From NCBI GenBank assembly GCA_964484795.1, contig CAZAFN010000005.1:1-64000 (forward strand): a stretch of 64,000 nucleotides of DNA, written 5' to 3'. The notes beneath the pieces were generated by a model, which saw only the letters and a program-made list of their open reading frames with translations, was not told where the DNA came from and ran no database searches. The position numbers and the translations under genes are program-made. The DNA comes from CAZAFN01 sp964484795 (GTDB taxonomy: Bacteria; Pseudomonadota; Alphaproteobacteria; Methylaequorales; Methylaequoraceae). This document shows, in pieces, positions 1 through 8,164 of this stretch; the stretch's first letter is position 1, and each line of letters starts with the position of its first letter.

Positions 1-55
1 TTCAAAATCCGTTGAACTTCGGTTCATGTCCGTTCGAGTCGGACTAGGGGTACCA
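1..55 (+). tRNA. tRNA-Leu(CAA), 3' part only (5' part lies before the window)
   Basis: The window opens in the anticodon loop TTCAAAA, which gives anticodon CAA. A long variable arm follows (TGAAC-TTCG-GTTCA, 13-26), typical of a class II tRNA. The T arm is perfect (GTCCG / CGGAC around TTCGAGT, 28-44), then the 3' acceptor strand TAGGGGT, a discriminator A and an encoded CCA at 53-55. All visible stems pair, so this is probably the functional copy. The 5' acceptor strand and D arm are outside the window, so function cannot be fully checked. Two decayed partial copies follow at 1061-1156 and 2391-2488. Confidence 0.85.
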
Positions 56-92
56 TCGCAAAATTCTGGTATAAAAATTGCTCATATGCTGA

Positions 93-914
93 ATGACTAA
101 TAATGCCCAAAAATTAGACTGGAGTGGGATTGCATTATTAGAATACTTAATTTCAAAAAAAACCTTCAAAGATAAATTCATAGCATTAGATATCGGTGGT
201 GCATTAGGATCTCATACAAGTATTATGAGGTCATATGGTTTATCTGTTGATATAATTGATAAATATGAAAAAAATGCTGCATTCATCGCAGATTTTAATA
301 AACATAAGTTTAAAAAAAAATATGATTTAATTTTTTGTTCTCACGTTATAGAACACCAAAGAAATCCAGGACTCTTTCTTGATAAAATTTTTGATTCTCT
401 CAAAGATGAAGGGGATTTAATTATTTCAGCTCCAAAACATCCTGCGGAAAGATTTGTTGAAGGACATATATTGTCCACTATTTTACCTGTTTTTTTACAG
501 ATGTTAATATATGCTGGATTTGATTGTAAAAAAGGTAAAATGATTTCACTTTTGGGTATTGAAAATTCATTTATTGTAAAAAAGTCTAAAAATTTCTCAT
601 TAGAGGAAAGAGATGCGACTGGATATAAATGGACAAAAAATCACCAAGATCGTTCGCCAATAGAATTAAGAGCAGGCTATGAGATTCCAGCTACTACTTT
701 GCATTTAAACAACTGTGAAATATTCAAGATATATGAAAAAGAATATGAAGAAAAAACAAATTCTGCCACTGGATTAATTTTCGATCCTCCTAAAAATTAT
801 AAAAAGAGAAACGTGAGTTTTTTGCTAAATACCTTTAAACAATTTTGTTTATACGATTCAGATAAAAATCTTTTAGCTAATTTCAGTAATGATTATGTGC
901 GTTTTAATATTTAA
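93..914 (+). CDS. Class I SAM-dependent methyltransferase (accessory)
   Basis: This 273-aa protein has a glycine-rich SAM-binding motif I (LDIGGALG, about residues 32-39) and a motif like SHVIEHQRNP near residues 83-92, as in UbiG/Methyltransf_11-type enzymes. The methyl acceptor cannot be deduced. The region after about residue 150 does not match a family I recognise. The ATG lies 38 nt after the CCA end of the tRNA-Leu, and a degenerate tRNA-Leu copy follows the gene, so it sits as a single cargo gene between two tRNA remnants. No linked biosynthetic gene is visible. Family assignment is good and function is unknown. Confidence 0.75.
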   Translation: MTNNAQKLDWSGIALLEYLISKKTFKDKFIALDIGGALGSHTSIMRSYGLSVDIIDKYEKNAAFIADFNKHKFKKKYDLIFCSHVIEHQRNPGLFLDKIFDSLKDEGDLIISAPKHPAERFVEGHILSTILPVFLQMLIYAGFDCKKGKMISLLGIENSFIVKKSKNFSLEERDATGYKWTKNHQDRSPIELRAGYEIPATTLHLNNCEIFKIYEKEYEEKTNSATGLIFDPPKNYKKRNVSFLLNTFKQFCLYDSDKNLLANFSNDYVRFNI

Positions 915-1060
915 AAAAAGTAGTTATTAATCCAGACAACTTAATTAACTTTACTTAAAAACCTAATCCTACCCACCCCCATTGATTTCTAGGATGATTG
1001 CTTTAACATTCATAGGGATAATCTTAGAGATTTTGAAAAAAGAAATTGATACAAATTAAA

Positions 1061-1156
1061 AAACTCAATGTAGTCAAGGGTTCTAGACCTAACGCAACTG
1101 ATTCAAAATCCGTCGAACTTCGGGACATGTCCATTTGAGTCGGACTAGGGGTGCCA
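1061..1156 (+). repeat. Degenerate partial tRNA-Leu copy 1 (pseudo-tRNA / att-like repeat)
   Basis: This copy keeps GCAACTGATTCAAAATCCG (end of the D arm plus anticodon arm), a decayed variable arm, TTTGAGTCGGACTAGGGGTG and CCA at 1154-1156. It therefore tracks the 3' half of the tRNA at 1-55. The upstream block AACTCAATGTAGTCAAGGG is shared with the copy at 2391-2488 and is not a tRNA 5' half. No 5' acceptor strand complementary to TAGGGGT is present, the T stem has a mismatch, and four extra bases interrupt the D region, so it is not a functional tRNA. The intervening stretch 915-1060 holds nothing else I can identify. Confidence 0.8.
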
Positions 1157-1165
1157 TAAAACTTT

Positions 1166-2335
1166 TTAGAATTTAAGATTTAATAATTTTGAAAGTAAAT
1201 TGTCGTCAGGAATTTTTTTGAGAAAATTAATTATTATATGAATTTTTTCTCTAGAACTTTGAATTTGTTTTACAGCCGCAGACAGTACTTCAACAAAATT
1301 ATTAATACTTAATTTTTTATTTTCCTCGAATAATTGGCATACAAGAAGAAAATTAGTTAATTCTATAAAAAATATTACTTCTCTTACAGAATCATAAAAT
1401 GAATTTTCTGAAATTATAAAATTTTGAATATTTTTAATAAATTCATTTACAAAAAAGTTTTTAAAAATAAATTCATTTTCTTTCTTAAAACTGTAAAATT
1501 TCGTTCTGTAGATAATGTCAAATTTCTTTTTGAATTCTTTTTCAGACAAATCAAAGTATTTACTTGTAGCTGCAGACTTTTTACAAATTTCTTGATATCT
1601 TGTATTATCTGGGAAATTTGAAAAACAAAGTTTTGCTAAAAAGTTTGTTTGAATTAAAGGAGAATTCTCTTTAATTTTTTTAACTTCATTTTTTGAGTAA
1701 GGTTGAGATGATTTTTTATTTTGAATCATTTTATTATATGAAATTATTATCTGTTTAAGAGCACCATAGAAAGTAATATTGCTACTTAATAGAAGGAATA
1801 TGCCTTCAATGTATTTTAAAAATTTCTCTGGTAGATTTTTAGAAATTTCATATGAGTGAATATTATTTGAATTAAATACATTAGGTAATTTATTTTTCTT
1901 CAATGTATTAATTTTTAAATTTGATTTATTTAAACACAATTTTGCCATTTCAGGACATGACAACTCACCCGCAATAAAACCAGTTTTATTAAATTTTCTT
2001 ATTATTCTTGGATAGGTTGAACAACCTACTGATAAATTCTCTTGTCCCAATAAATTGTAAACATTACAAAGCTTTTTCTCATTTAAAAAGGGACAACAAT
2101 TGTTATGATTAATTAATCTTCCGTAGGCTATATTTGAATTTAAATTCCTTTTAACTAGATGATTTCGAGAAATGGATCTAATTTTTTTGTTAGTGGAATG
2201 TTCATATTTTTGATAAGTTTTTTTATCAATTTCTACATTCCAACCTATGCAACAAGAATCAATGCAATCTTCTCCAACACATTTAAAATCCAGCATATAC
2301 TCTGGGACAAAAAAACTTGAACTTTCGAGATCCAT
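1166..2335 (-). CDS. FliB-like Cys-rich protein (lysine-N-methylase family)
   Basis: The N-terminus of this 389-aa protein carries the FliB/YkgJ-type cysteine pattern: CVGEDCIDSCC near residues 19-29, then CCPF at about 80, a Cys near 90 and VGCSTYPR at about 103-110. FliB methylates flagellin lysines in Salmonella and probably binds a metal cluster. No flagellar gene is visible here, so the substrate is unknown. The middle and C-terminus are lysine-rich and unremarkable. The stop lies 9 nt from the end of one tRNA-Leu remnant and the start is 56 nt from the next, so the gene forms a second single-gene cargo unit, in opposite orientation to its neighbours. Confidence 0.7.
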   Translation of the reverse strand: MDLESSSFFVPEYMLDFKCVGEDCIDSCCIGWNVEIDKKTYQKYEHSTNKKIRSISRNHLVKRNLNSNIAYGRLINHNNCCPFLNEKKLCNVYNLLGQENLSVGCSTYPRIIRKFNKTGFIAGELSCPEMAKLCLNKSNLKINTLKKNKLPNVFNSNNIHSYEISKNLPEKFLKYIEGIFLLLSSNITFYGALKQIIISYNKMIQNKKSSQPYSKNEVKKIKENSPLIQTNFLAKLCFSNFPDNTRYQEICKKSAATSKYFDLSEKEFKKKFDIIYRTKFYSFKKENEFIFKNFFVNEFIKNIQNFIISENSFYDSVREVIFFIELTNFLLVCQLFEENKKLSINNFVEVLSAAVKQIQSSREKIHIIINFLKKIPDDNLLSKLLNLKF

Positions 2336-2390
2336 TTAATATTTTCGCAATATTAATGCCAAAATTTAAATTAAAAAACACCATTTTAGA

Positions 2391-2488
2391 AACTCAATTT
2401 AGTCAAGGGTTTTAGACCAGGCGCAACTGATTCAAAATCCGCCGTTGTCTTTCGGGATATGTCGATTTGAGTCGGACTAGGGGTAACA
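2391..2488 (+). repeat. Degenerate partial tRNA-Leu copy 2 (pseudo-tRNA / att-like repeat)
   Basis: This copy again reads GCGCAACTGATTCAAAATCC, a decayed variable arm, TTTGAGTCGGACTAGGGGTA and ACA in place of CCA. The T stem is broken (GTCGA against CGGAC) and no 5' acceptor half exists. It shares the upstream block AACTCAATTTAGTCAAGGGTT and the TTTGAGT loop with the copy at 1061-1156, so these two copies are closer to each other than to the tRNA at 1-55. It is interpreted as an older attachment-site-like duplication bounding the FliB-like gene. Confidence 0.8.
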
Positions 2489-2588
2489 CTTTAAAGAAAT
2501 TTAGAAATTATTTTTTTTGTCACTATTGTCACTGTTAATTACTTAAAATTCATATTAAAATTTATTAAGTAATAACTGATTTAATAAT

Positions 2589-4316
2589 ATGTTGGAAAAA
2601 GTTAAAAAGTACTATCAATTAAAGAAGTACAATAAGGCAGAGATAATTGCTCGAAGAGAACTTAAAAAATCGCCAGGAATATTAGAATATTATTATTTAC
2701 TTGGGCTCATTTACTATTCACTAAATAAATTAAATAATTCTCTTAAATATTTAGATATGTTTCTAGAACATAATCCAAATCAAATTGATGCTTTAATTGC
2801 CAAGACACATTGCCTTAGGGCAATGAACAAAAATGATGAAGCCATAAACATTCTAAACAAACTATTGAATTTTGATTTTAAAAAATCTGATATTTTTCTT
2901 TTCCTTGGTGAGTGCCACCTTAAAATCTCTCAAGTGGAAAAAGCAAACTCATTTTTCCAAAAAAGTTTAGAATTAAATTCTTCTAAGATTAACTTATTAA
3001 ATGTTTATAAAATTTATAATGAATGTAATTTTCCAGAAAAGGCGTCAAAATTATTAAAAGAATCGTCTTTCTTTAAAAATGATGACGAAATAACTTTGAA
3101 ATATTGTAACGATCAAGTAATTCATAATCTCCTTAATTATGAAGAAACTTACACCATTTTATCTAAATTCGTTCAAGATAAAGTAGTAAGTTCACAAATT
3201 TATAATCTTTTAGGTATGTGTTCTTTATTCCTAGGAAAAATTGAAGAAGCAAAAAAAAACTTTTTAGCATCCGTAGATTTTGATTATACCGATGCAAACC
3301 TTTCTTCTTTGTCAACATACATTTCCTCTTCATATTATCAACTTGCTCAAATGAATTATAAATTTGATGAAAACACTCTAGACAAAATTAAAAATTTGCT
3401 TGGTAAGAATATTAATATCAATAATAAATCTTTATTAGGATATGCATTAAGCAAAATTTATTACAACAATGAGAACTTTTCAGAAAGTGCGAAGTTTCTT
3501 AAAATTTCTAACAAAAACATTTATAAAAACATAATTCTTCCTCGAGGTTGGACATTTGAAGATGAACTAAAGTTATTTCAAAATTTAAAAAAAATTTATC
3601 ATTCTATTAAAAAATCAAAAATAATCTCAAATTTTGAAATCACCCCCATATTTATTCTGGGAATGCCTAGGTCAGGAACAACGTTAGTTGAGAATATTTT
3701 AAGTCAATCTGATTGTGTTCAACCGACAGGTGAAAATGGTTTTATTTTAAACCAAATTTCTGAGGAAATTCCTAACATAAAGAAAAGTAGCATTGAAGAT
3801 TCCACCTTAATTTCCAAAATAAATAGCGACTTGATTTTTAAATATTTTGATTTTTTATCTCCTAAGAAAAAGTACTTTACAGATAAAACGCCTTTAAACT
3901 TTTTAGCCATAGGCATAATTAAAATACTTATTCCTAACTCCAAAATTATTTATTGCAAAAGAAATATGAATGACAATCTCCTATCAATGTTCCAGCAATT
4001 TTTTCATTCCTATAGCTTTGATTTTTCGTATGATTTTAAAAGTCTTAAAAAATATTATGACTTACATACTGAAATTATTAAATTTTGGGACTCTGAAAAT
4101 ATAAGTTTCTTTAAATTAAAATATGAAGATCTAATTACCAATAAACAACAATACATTAACGACTTATGCTCTTTCATTGGAATAAATTATTCTGATGAAA
4201 TGTTAGAACCTCATTTGAATAAAAGATATGTCAACACAGCTAGTTCATTTCAGGTAAGACAACCAATTAACTCTAACTCGGTAAATAAGTGGGACAAATT
4301 TAAAGAATTTTTTTGA
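2589..4316 (+). CDS. TPR-repeat sulfotransferase
   Basis: The N-terminal roughly 330 residues of this 575-aa protein are tetratricopeptide-like helices (for example the repeat around LEYYYLLGLIYYSLNKL near 31-47). A sulfotransferase domain follows, with the PAPS 5'-phosphosulfate loop LGMPRSGTTLVENIL at about residues 357-371 and the 3'-phosphate motif YCKRNMNDNLLSMFQQF near 455-471. Such proteins transfer sulfate to glycans or proteins, but the acceptor is unknown here. The gene directly follows the second tRNA-Leu remnant and is likely part of the accessory block. The frame ends in a 7-T run. With one T fewer it would continue for eight more residues to a stop at 4341. Confidence 0.8.
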   Translation: MLEKVKKYYQLKKYNKAEIIARRELKKSPGILEYYYLLGLIYYSLNKLNNSLKYLDMFLEHNPNQIDALIAKTHCLRAMNKNDEAINILNKLLNFDFKKSDIFLFLGECHLKISQVEKANSFFQKSLELNSSKINLLNVYKIYNECNFPEKASKLLKESSFFKNDDEITLKYCNDQVIHNLLNYEETYTILSKFVQDKVVSSQIYNLLGMCSLFLGKIEEAKKNFLASVDFDYTDANLSSLSTYISSSYYQLAQMNYKFDENTLDKIKNLLGKNININNKSLLGYALSKIYYNNENFSESAKFLKISNKNIYKNIILPRGWTFEDELKLFQNLKKIYHSIKKSKIISNFEITPIFILGMPRSGTTLVENILSQSDCVQPTGENGFILNQISEEIPNIKKSSIEDSTLISKINSDLIFKYFDFLSPKKKYFTDKTPLNFLAIGIIKILIPNSKIIYCKRNMNDNLLSMFQQFFHSYSFDFSYDFKSLKKYYDLHTEIIKFWDSENISFFKLKYEDLITNKQQYINDLCSFIGINYSDEMLEPHLNKRYVNTASSFQVRQPINSNSVNKWDKFKEFF

Positions 4317-4398
4317 CAACAATCTAATTGGCAATTCATAATTTTATTCTAAGATCGCAAAAGTACAGACCAGAAAATCAAAGTTACAAGCAAATTTA

Positions 4399-5250
4399 TT
4401 ATTTTTTCAATAACGTTGAATTTTTCTTTCTAAGTGCGTCTATCAATGGATCTATTTCTCCATTTTTTATGAATCCACTAAATTCTGATTTCCTAGTTGC
4501 CACCTCACTTATTGAACCATTTAGCAGTACATCAAAAACCTTCCACTTTCCGTCTTTAACAGTTAACAGGTAATCGATTGAAACTTTCTCATTTTCTTTA
4601 AGAACTAAATTCGTTTTAACCTTCATATAGTTTTTTCCAAATTTTTTACTTTCTCCGCTTTCAAAGTCTGGTTGTTTGATCTTAATAAATCTTTTGATGT
4701 AACTTTTCGCAATGAACTCCTCAAAAACGAGTAACATTTCTTTTTGTTTTTCTATTCTGATGTTTTCCCAAACATTTCCAATGATCATTGTAGTCATTTT
4801 TTCAACGTCTAAGGTACTTCTAATTAACTGCACAATTTCTTTGTAATTGCTAAAGTTTTGCAGACTTATTTTTTTCAACCCGGCATGTAGTTCCAAGATT
4901 GTATTAATTGCATCTTCCTTAATGACTTGAGCCTTTGGATTCAAATCACTAGGTTTCTTTGCAACCGGTTTGATGGTAGGTAAATCCAGTTTAGGTTCTA
5001 TTTTGGAAATTTCTTTAGAAGCAGGATCTACAATTTCTGGTTTTACATAATTTGTTGATTTGTCTGCATGAATTATCGAATCAGTGTGTTCTTCAACCGA
5101 GGAGGTTTCTTCTGGGCCTTCATTCTCCTCTTTGTTAATTACGTTGTAGCAAGTTTTAATAGCAACTAACATCAGTATGAATAAAAAGACTATTAGATAA
5201 TAATTTCTTTTTTTAAATTGTGAAAAAAAACTAAATACTAATTTCTTCAT
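4399..5250 (-). CDS. MlaC/Ttg2D-like protein with N-terminal membrane anchor
   Basis: This 283-aa protein has one hydrophobic segment (about residues 19-33) and a low-complexity Glu/Pro/Lys linker (about 40-110). A C-terminal domain resembling MlaC (toluene tolerance, phospholipid-binding periplasmic component) follows, including KYMKVKTNLV-like strands and YLLTVKDGKWKVFDV near 233-247. Classical MlaC is a soluble periplasmic phospholipid carrier with a cleaved signal. The anchor and linker are unusual, and no mlaABDEF genes are nearby. It starts 23 nt after the end of the ligand-gated channel gene, so it is probably the last gene of a three-gene minus-strand operon. Confidence 0.7.
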   Translation of the reverse strand: MKKLVFSFFSQFKKRNYYLIVFLFILMLVAIKTCYNVINKEENEGPEETSSVEEHTDSIIHADKSTNYVKPEIVDPASKEISKIEPKLDLPTIKPVAKKPSDLNPKAQVIKEDAINTILELHAGLKKISLQNFSNYKEIVQLIRSTLDVEKMTTMIIGNVWENIRIEKQKEMLLVFEEFIAKSYIKRFIKIKQPDFESGESKKFGKNYMKVKTNLVLKENEKVSIDYLLTVKDGKWKVFDVLLNGSISEVATRKSEFSGFIKNGEIDPLIDALRKKNSTLLKK

Positions 5251-5273
5251 GATTGATCTTTATAATTCGAAAT

Positions 5274-6812
5274 TCATTCTTCATAAATTACTAGCAAATT
5301 AATTGAAAGTAAGATTAAAAAATATGCCACTGGCGTTAGATATCTGAAGATTTTGTCTAAACTTTCCACTAGCCTTCTCTTTTTAGAAATCAATGCACCT
5401 ACAGCAACTGTCTGAATTACGGGAATACCTGAAAAAAAATATGACACTAGAATGGTTATATCCATTAATGTCAAATAAGATAATCGAGGCAAGTCTTTAT
5501 CAACAACAAAATTATAAGCTATCAAAGACAGCAAACAAACTATACTAACTGTTATTCGACTCTCAATTTCCCTTGGGTTGATCCAAAACGTTGACCAGGA
5601 AATTATTAAAATCAGTAGAATCGGAAGAAAAATTTTTGTTAGATAATAAGTTGATTCTCTCTTAATCGCTATAGCTACATATTTATCAAAAATATATACG
5701 TAGTTTATTAATTCTACATTTCTTTGATCCATCGAAGTAACTCTTACATATTTCCATTCTGGATTAGGTGGAAGGTCCTTAACACTTTCAAAAAACCTTT
5801 TATATGCAAAATCAGGAAAAATTATATCTTCAAAAACTAATCCTTCTTCTCCTGGAATGGGTTCAAATCCAGATTCAAGAATAAATTCTATATACTGCTC
5901 ATCAAAAGGAAACTTTTTGAATCTGAAATCATTCTTTAAAATTCCTCTTGAACTTTGAATGTTTTGAATGAAAGAAGAACCAAATATTTTTTCAAATTTA
6001 TTTTCGTCTTCATAACTTCCAGGTTGAGAATAATCGAGTCTAACATCATTAGAATAAACCTCTGTAGAAGAAAAATTTCTAATTCCTACCCGTGGGTGGT
6101 ATAGATTGTTTTCTTTAAAAAAAGAAAGAGGTATTTCACAATAATAATTGTAATTTGTGGCATCTTCATAATTTATTTCTTTATATTCAGTCCAAACTTC
6201 ATGCATTATTTTTGTAATTCTGTCATCGATCCAATTTTGGTGCATGTTAATTGCAAGGTCTACCTGGGATTCTCTTGATTTGATTTGATTAATTGTCTTA
6301 ACTATGATTTCAACATTAACCGGATTATCGGAGTACCTTTTTTTTTTTAAATATATGTGTTCATCCCCTATGACTAATTTTACGTCTTCCTTCTCTGATA
6401 ATTCATAAAATATTTCTTCATCTGACATTTCAGCAGTATGTTTTGAATTTATGGACTTTATTGGTTCTAGCAATACATCAGCACTTATGTCTTTTTCAAG
6501 TAATTCTTCGTAGAGATCTGGATGTATTTTTCCTAAAATTGCTTCATTGTTTTCTGAACGTTCAAGAGATGAAACTTCAAACTCAAGGTCATCAATATCA
6601 TCAAATTTTCTTTCATCTTTTACTTTGAAAGGTGTGTAATATTCTAATTCGATTCCATGATATTCCCAAAAACTGTCATTAGGACTGTCTAAGTCAGAAT
6701 TCTGTTTCAATTTTTCTTCAAGAATTTCACATTCATCAAAACCATCATAAGCTAGAAGATTAAGCTTAAAAAAAACAATTAGAAGAAGTAATAAACTTTT
6801 TTTAATCATCAA
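5274..6812 (-). CDS. Bacterial pentameric ligand-gated ion channel (Cys-loop receptor superfamily)
   Basis: This 512-aa protein has a signal peptide (about 1-20) and an acidic extra N-terminal region (about 21-190). An extracellular beta-sandwich domain follows with the family signature KFPFDEQYIEF near 295-307. The C-terminal module has four helices: M1 about 388-411, preceded by KRESTYYLTK; M2 about 415-437; M3 after LPRLSYLTLMD, about 448-472; and M4 about 491-510. The SWSTFW and LPRLSYLT motifs match prokaryotic channels such as GLIC, ELIC and DeCLIC. The long N-terminal addition recalls DeCLIC-type channels. No Cys-loop disulfide is visible, as usual in bacteria. Ligand and ion are unknown. 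The start overlaps the end of the upstream PrsW-like gene by 11 nt. Confidence 0.88.
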   Translation of the reverse strand: MMIKKSLLLLLIVFFKLNLLAYDGFDECEILEEKLKQNSDLDSPNDSFWEYHGIELEYYTPFKVKDERKFDDIDDLEFEVSSLERSENNEAILGKIHPDLYEELLEKDISADVLLEPIKSINSKHTAEMSDEEIFYELSEKEDVKLVIGDEHIYLKKKRYSDNPVNVEIIVKTINQIKSRESQVDLAINMHQNWIDDRITKIMHEVWTEYKEINYEDATNYNYYCEIPLSFFKENNLYHPRVGIRNFSSTEVYSNDVRLDYSQPGSYEDENKFEKIFGSSFIQNIQSSRGILKNDFRFKKFPFDEQYIEFILESGFEPIPGEEGLVFEDIIFPDFAYKRFFESVKDLPPNPEWKYVRVTSMDQRNVELINYVYIFDKYVAIAIKRESTYYLTKIFLPILLILIISWSTFWINPREIESRITVSIVCLLSLIAYNFVVDKDLPRLSYLTLMDITILVSYFFSGIPVIQTVAVGALISKKRRLVESLDKIFRYLTPVAYFLILLSINLLVIYEE

Positions 6813-7467
6813 CTTCTGATTGTAAAAGTTTATATTTCTTTAATAAATTCATAGAAAATATTATCAAATAAGCTAGAAGGATTAAATATAAAATACTCTG
6901 TATAGATACTAAAAAATTATAGAGCGAGTGAAATGCGATTGGGATTAGTAAGCTTAAAAACAAACTCTTTTTATTGTTGTTAAATTTATAATCACTAAAA
7001 TAAAAACCCATAATAACCCCACAAAAACAATGCAAAGGTATTGCTGAAAATGATCTTAATGCAGCCGTTATATAGGAATCATAAACATTCTGTGTATTAA
7101 AAAAAACATACTCAAAATTTTCCAATGTAGCAAATCCAAGTGATAGGCATACTCCGTAGACTATTCCATCCATCGGCTCATCGTAGTGTTTGTGATTATT
7201 TATATAAAATATAAAAAATAAAAACTTAAGAGTTTCTTCTGTGAAACCTGCCAAATATGCCTGCTCTTCAAAATCTTGAATAACAAAAATATTTAAGTAT
7301 CCAGCTGGAAAGCAAATCAAGATTCCCAAAAGAAAAATCTTTAAGATTGATGAAGCTGGTTCTCTAAACTTGTCTGATTTAACAAAAAAAATTAATAGGA
7401 AACATGACGGTAAAATGGTCATTAGAAGCAAATCAAAGTTTTCAGTCATAAATTTAATGTTTAACAA
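6802..7467 (-). CDS. PrsW-family intramembrane protease
   Basis: This 221-aa polytopic membrane protein carries the PrsW motifs FTEETLKF (EExxK, near 79-86), DGIVYGVCLSLGFATLENFEY (about 101-121) and a C-terminal FHSLYNF. PrsW-type glutamic intramembrane proteases cleave membrane substrates such as anti-sigma factors in Bacillus. No anti-sigma gene is visible nearby. The gene is first in the minus-strand set prsW-like / ligand-gated channel / mlaC-like, with an 11-nt overlap to the channel gene that suggests translational coupling. A DUF805 gene starts divergently about 30 nt away. M1 and the later in-frame Met at residue 7 are both possible starts. Confidence 0.8.
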   Translation of the reverse strand: MLNIKFMTENFDLLLMTILPSCFLLIFFVKSDKFREPASSILKIFLLGILICFPAGYLNIFVIQDFEEQAYLAGFTEETLKFLFFIFYINNHKHYDEPMDGIVYGVCLSLGFATLENFEYVFFNTQNVYDSYITAALRSFSAIPLHCFCGVIMGFYFSDYKFNNNKKSLFLSLLIPIAFHSLYNFLVSIQSILYLILLAYLIIFSMNLLKKYKLLQSEVDD

Positions 7468-7496
7468 AAAGGTTATACAAAACTATACTATATCCT

Positions 7497-8084
7497 GTGA
7501 AATTTATTAATTCCATTAAGTATAGTTTTCAAAATGCATTTTCTTTGGATGGAAGAGCAAACAGATATGAACTTTGGGTTTTTTACTTATTTTGTTTTAG
7601 TTTAGCATTTATAGGTGTCCTTCTTGATATCATCTTATTTGGGGAGGAGGAATTTGGACCTTTTTATGTCATAGCTTTAGTTTTGACCATAATACCATCA
7701 ATATGTCTCCAGGTAAGAAGAATTCATGACATCGGTTTTCACGGAGCAGCTTGGTTTCTTTTATTTATTCCTTTTGTAAACATTGTAGCTTTTTTCATAT
7801 TCAATTTAAAGCAAGGCGATAAGTCAAACAACAAATTTGGCCCCCCACCGGTAGACCTTTATAAGAGTAATTCTATTGCACTTGAAAAATCGATTGGGAA
7901 AATGTCAAGCAAAGTTGGTAAAAATGTAACCCAGATTTATAAAGACCTAAAAGGAAAAAAACTGAACCCAGAAGATATAGAGAATGAACTTAAAAAAGTA
8001 GAAGAAATGTTCAAAAGAAATGTTATCTCTAAAAATGAAAGAGAAGATTTAAGAAAGAAAATCCTTGGGATTTTGAAAAAATAG
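7497..8084 (+). CDS. DUF805 membrane protein with C-terminal SHOCT-like domain
   Basis: This 195-aa protein begins at GTG. It has the DUF805 pattern: a Phe/Asn/Arg-rich start (FSLDGRANRYELWVFYLF near 16-33), hydrophobic segments, and RRIHDIGFHGAAWFLLFIP (about 73-91). It ends with a short amphipathic region (LNPEDIENELKKVEEMFKRN and following) resembling a SHOCT domain, about residues 156-192. DUF805 proteins are inner-membrane proteins of unknown biochemical role. The gene is divergent from the PrsW-like gene with a 29-nt gap, so the two may share a control region. Confidence 0.75.
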   Translation: MKFINSIKYSFQNAFSLDGRANRYELWVFYLFCFSLAFIGVLLDIILFGEEEFGPFYVIALVLTIIPSICLQVRRIHDIGFHGAAWFLLFIPFVNIVAFFIFNLKQGDKSNNKFGPPPVDLYKSNSIALEKSIGKMSSKVGKNVTQIYKDLKGKKLNPEDIENELKKVEEMFKRNVISKNEREDLRKKILGILKK

Positions 8085-8164
8085 ATTTTGGCAACTCATT
8101 AAAACAGCTAATTTCAAATTACCTTATAATTGACAATTTTAATTTTAAATATCTATAATTTTGT

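Noticed and set aside
1061..2488. The two tRNA-Leu-like copies as functional tRNA genes
   Set aside because: Neither has a 5' acceptor strand pairing with TAGGGGT, the D region has four extra bases, T stems are mismatched and the second copy lacks a proper CCA.
4328..4573. Plus-strand 81-aa ORF after the sulfotransferase
   Set aside because: Mostly antisense to the MlaC-like gene and without a domain. The interesting part (to 4341) is better explained as a possible frameshifted C-terminus of the sulfotransferase.
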